This document shows positions 60,451 through 64,000 of a stretch of 64,000 nt of DNA, in pieces (positions within the stretch are counted from its first letter, which is position 1; each line of letters opens with the position of its first letter). The DNA comes from Polytrichum commune (Eukaryota; Streptophyta; Polytrichopsida; Polytrichales; Polytrichaceae): the NCBI GenBank assembly GCA_950295325.1, contig OX485808.1, positions 27,300,527 to 27,364,526 of the forward strand. Direction: 5' to 3'. Under the pieces are notes generated by a model, which did not search any database, was not told where the DNA came from, and was given only the letters and a program-made list of their open reading frames with translations. Both the position numbers and the translations under genes were made by a program.

Positions 60451-61520
60451 ATCCAAACATACACAGGTGGATCTCAAAATCTTAGTGAGCCCTTCACCGC
60501 ACACTGTGCGGTACTTGTACGTTCACGTTTTCTTCAAATACCCTGAACGTTCCCATTTTTGTTCTCCATCAAAGACTTGGATGAATTTCATTCTGAAAGC
60601 GGATGTGCCTGTTAGGTTAGGTCTTCTCCTCATAGGGTCAGGCATGGACTTTAGGGTTTTTGTTTTGCTCCAAGGTTGGTTATTGTCTGCAGCATCTGGA
60701 GCACCGCAACACCTATGCCGTACCTTGGTCGCATCATTCTTGATGGGAGTTGTACCAAGTTACAGAGACCCACACAGAAGAGTGATGTGTACTTATTCGG
60801 CGTGGTGTTGCTAAATATTATCACATGCATGTCTCATTTTCAATAGCATGCTGCTGGAGAACTCAATCTTGTGTTGTGAATGCATGTCGCTCTTCAAGAG
60901 AAGAAGGTTTTGTTCAAGATCTTGGATGCTTGCTTGCTCAAACTTTGCAGGTAAATTGCTCATCCTGCAACTCTATACTTTGGACGCAATATCAATGTGA
61001 TATTCACTGCAATATTTTGTTGGAAGTCTTAGCAAACATATATCTTAGCAAGAACAGCTGTTTGTGGAGTTTGATCAAAGTTGTTGTCAACCTCGTGGAA
61101 TGAGAAAATGCTTGAGAGGGGATGTGGAAAGTGGTCAAGTTCTTGATTTTGTCTCAGGACCATTGCTTGAAGATGGATGTCTATTATTTACTGTCTGATC
61201 GGAGATCTCGACACTCTATGTTTTACCTAGTCCTACTCGAGGCTATGTGTTCCGAGAATGGGTGTTGGATATGTGGAAAGAGGCAGGTTCCTAATAGTTT
61301 TTTTATTAATTTTTTATAATTTTTTATTGTGGTGGTTTCAGTGAAACATACAAATATTTTGACCTGCCATTCTACCATCCTAAAGGTTTGTACTTCTCTC
61401 CCTCCCGCAGGTTGGCATTGTTTGCGATCCTGACTTGCTGTACATGCTACGATTGTGGTGTGCGAACAATCCGGAGGACTGTGCCTGGGTTTACATGCTG
61501 CATATTAGTATAGGAGTGTA
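60451..61520 (+). other. Unassigned region with exon-like frames
   Basis: Composition returns to normal abruptly at about 60450. Open stretches at 60467-60814, 60825-61103, 61122-61319 and 61411-61520 lie on one strand. The last follows a good acceptor (TCCCTCCCGCAG) and reads VGIVCDPDLLYMLRLWC, then CANNPEDCAWVYM, before a stop. No family was recognised and the frames do not join convincingly. It could be the end of an unknown gene, a pseudogene or a non-coding transcript. Confidence 0.3.
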
Positions 61521-61989
61521 GAGGTGGAAAACTTTACTGTATAAAGGGGGCTCAAGTCTTGTTCAGTTACTAGGCCTACTTCAAGCTTGGGAAATAATTA
61601 TTGGTGAACAAGTGATAAGACATATGTTTATTAACTTCTGTTTGAAAGGGCTATTTGGATGCAAAATAGCTTTGTTGTAGAAATAGTCATTGCATCAATA
61701 CATGTGATTATAGGTTCAAATAGTCAGACTTTCAGATGGATATGGATTCTAATAAGCAACTTGCTACGACAGTTGAAGGCTCTTACTAAGGGAAAACTAT
61801 ATTTTCTAATGTTCCAGGTTAGGAACATACTTCTGACAGGATGTCTATTATGATAGGAAAGTGTTGAAGTTGTGCAACAAGCTTCGTGACACATAGTGGG
61901 CATTTGAATATCAATTCATTTCAATATGAACTCAGATGCAAACAAATCAAATCAATGAGTTAATTGGGTTGAAGTGCTTGAGAGTAAGG

Positions 61990-64000
61990 TTAGTCAACTT
62001 TCTTCTCCATCTCTTTGATCCACTTCTTAACCATGGCATCAACTCCAAGGTTTTCTTTTTCTTTTTTCTTTTCTGCCTTTGCCAGCTTCTTTTGCTCAAT
62101 AGCTATTTCCTTCATTCTTTTTGCTTCTTCTTTTGCCCTTGTCTCAGCAAGGAACCCTTCACTTGTTAGCAATCTACCATGACAATGAGAATTGTTGGTC
62201 TTCTTTCTAGATGTAGATGCACCAAATCTTGGAGTTGCTAGAATTTGTGACAGTATTTAGCCTTTGCCTTTCTCAATGTTCTCTGGCCTATATCTAGGAA
62301 CAGAAGGTTGATGAAAAGGTGTGGAGCATTGGAGCAATGTCAAGGGAAGGATCCACTTGAGGGAGAATAGTTGGTTCTGGCAAAAATCCATATTTTGTTG
62401 GAGATAGATGAGGCTCTCTTGAGAGTTGTTCTTTCTCCATACAGTTGTGAAACCATCCTTGGTAGTCCGCGGAAATATCTTCGGTGAGATCAATTGCTCT
62501 CTCATCCTCATTAGCTGCATCTGTCCTGTTATAGCTACACACAATGAGCTAATAATCAATAACAAGACCATGAATTATAAAATTATTGAATCAGATCATG
62601 CACTTTACACTTATTTAACAATATCATGCATCATGTGAAAAAATTCGTGAATAGGAAAAGTGATTGCCATCTACTGACCTTGAATTGTTTGATGTCAAAT
62701 CTACAGGTGTAGGTCCTTGTTTCTCTAAGATATCAAGCTCTTCATCAGAAACATATAAGTGTAATAGGGATTGTCCTCATCAAGCGAATTACTTAAGTTG
62801 GATTCCTCTCTTGCATGAGTCGAAGGTGAGTCTTATTGGGATAGTCTTCCATGAGGTAGTAAGTTTATTGTGGGTGATGGGACAAGATTAAGTTCAGGGA
62901 ATAGGCTTGGAATGGGTGATGAAATTGGTGAAAATCCTGATTGTGGGAATAAGTTGCAAATGGGTGATTGCACTTGGTCTCTGTGGTCATCTTGTTTTCT
63001 TTCTCCTAGACTTGCCATTTCTACTTCATCATCTTGTTCTGTTGATGTTATTCCTCTGTTGTAAACCACATCAATACCCAGTTTTGACTCCATTTCTTTT
63101 TTATTCAAAGGATATAAACCAGTAGTTGCAAAACCAACCTTAATGCTTTCTAGTTTGAGTGCCTTGGTGAGGGCCCTTGAAACCATTTCAGCAAGAGTGA
63201 TTTTTAATATAGATCCCTTCGCCCAATTAGGGTCTTTCCTCATCATTTTTGCTTTCTCTTGTGCCAAGTTGAGTTTAAATGAATAAAATATTGCCACGTC
63301 CAATGGCTGCAGCTCATGAGTAGAATGAGCTGGGAGGGTGAGAATATCTAGCCCAATTTCCAATCCATACAACACTGTTTCTTTTGTGACATGGCTACAA
63401 TGTCCATCTATGATGAGTAAATGCTTGTTGTCTCTTGATATTCCTCCAGGTACATTAGCTTTGAAGTGTTGTAGCCATTCTGGGAATATCTCAGCTGTCA
63501 TATACCCATTCTCTTGCCATGACATCGCAACATTTGGCTCACAAATTCTGATGTAGTTAATAATTGGTTTCGTCTTTCTTTTGAAGATGTATAGGTTTGG
63601 GATTGAAGACCCAGCTGCATTTACACATGTCATTATACTCAACCATTTTCTATCATCTACAATTGTACATCTGACTGCTTTGCTTTTTTTCTTTTGCCAC
63701 CACTTTCATTGTTGAGTTCCCCCCTCCTGCACACACCCCAGTTTCATCTGAATTCCAGATGTGATTTGGGTGATACTCATGTGCATTGTAGACTTGCTCA
63801 AGAATGTTGTAGAAATAGGTTGCAGAGTCCCTATTGAGACCCAATGCTCTCTTCATTTCCAAACCATTTGCACACCTCAGGGATATATCGGGGTGCCTTT
63901 TTTTGAACCCAACCCACCACTTGTGCCCTGATATTCCATTTCTAAAGGGGTGTGTTCTTGGTGCATTTTTCAGGATGGTTTGGATGGTGCATTTCAACAT
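61990..64000 (-). pseudogene. Degenerate pogo/Tc1-mariner-type transposase (DDE_1, CENP-B-like), cut by window end
   Basis: Read from 64000 downward. A CENP-B-type DNA-binding segment (HKWWVGFKKRHPDISLR) is followed by the catalytic acids in NSDETGV, LLIIDGHCSH and HELQPLDVAIF. These are the three Asp of a pogo/jerky DDD enzyme. A C-terminal tail follows, with DEELDILEKQGPTPVD, a GT-AG intron (acceptor near 62543), TDAANEDERAIDLTEDIS and RFGASTSRKK. It ends in the Lys/Glu coiled coil LLTSEGFLAETRAKEE. Lesions: a one-base shift in the A-run at 63684-63695, frame changes near 62830 and 62300-62340, and an in-frame TAA at 62257-62259. The N-terminus lies beyond the window. Element ends were not found. 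Activity is unlikely. Confidence 0.85.

Overview
The window is nuclear DNA of a land plant. Genes are split by GT-AG introns of roughly 0.1-1.7 kb and separated by AT-rich intergenic DNA full of small non-autonomous DNA transposons. The proteins are plant-like: a plant-type shugoshin, an M18 aspartyl aminopeptidase, a Golgi-type glycosyltransferase and a small multi-pass membrane protein. A bacterial-type alditol oxidase with an intron would fit a seed-free plant (bryophyte, fern or lycophyte), but the species cannot be fixed from sequence alone. No CRISPR array, operon or organellar gene was seen.

Layout. 1-2139 (+): 3' part of an alditol (xylitol) oxidase gene. 2140-10340: intergenic repeats, including a Stowaway-type MITE. 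10341-16416 (-): glycosyltransferase, 11 exons. 16417-23306: repeat-rich spacer with nested MITEs. 23307-27708 (-): 246-residue membrane protein, 6 exons. 29922-37487 (-): aspartyl aminopeptidase, 11 exons, with a one-base reading-frame break in exon 6. 37794-38424: a 631-bp near-perfect hairpin in the upstream region of that gene. 38425-47171: spacer with several MITE families. 47172-51533 (+): shugoshin, 12 coding exons. 51534-61989: spacer with a very AT-rich block (about 57.9-60.45 kb). 61990-64000 (-): a degenerate pogo/Tc1-mariner-type transposase running off the window end. The genes have unrelated housekeeping roles and no shared pathway is evident.

The most unusual pattern is shared by the first visible intron of four neighbouring genes. 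In each one, sequence at or next to the upstream exon's 5' splice site is repeated, usually in tandem, inside the intron. In the alditol oxidase and aminopeptidase the repeated material includes exon sequence. In the aminopeptidase several copies keep a usable-looking GT donor. Other points of interest are MITE-in-MITE nestings that give relative insertion dates, an apparent 43-nt intron in the shugoshin gene, and the bacterial-type oxidase as a possible transferred gene.

Exon boundaries were deduced by eye from reading frame, splice consensus and remembered family features. No alignment or expression data were available.
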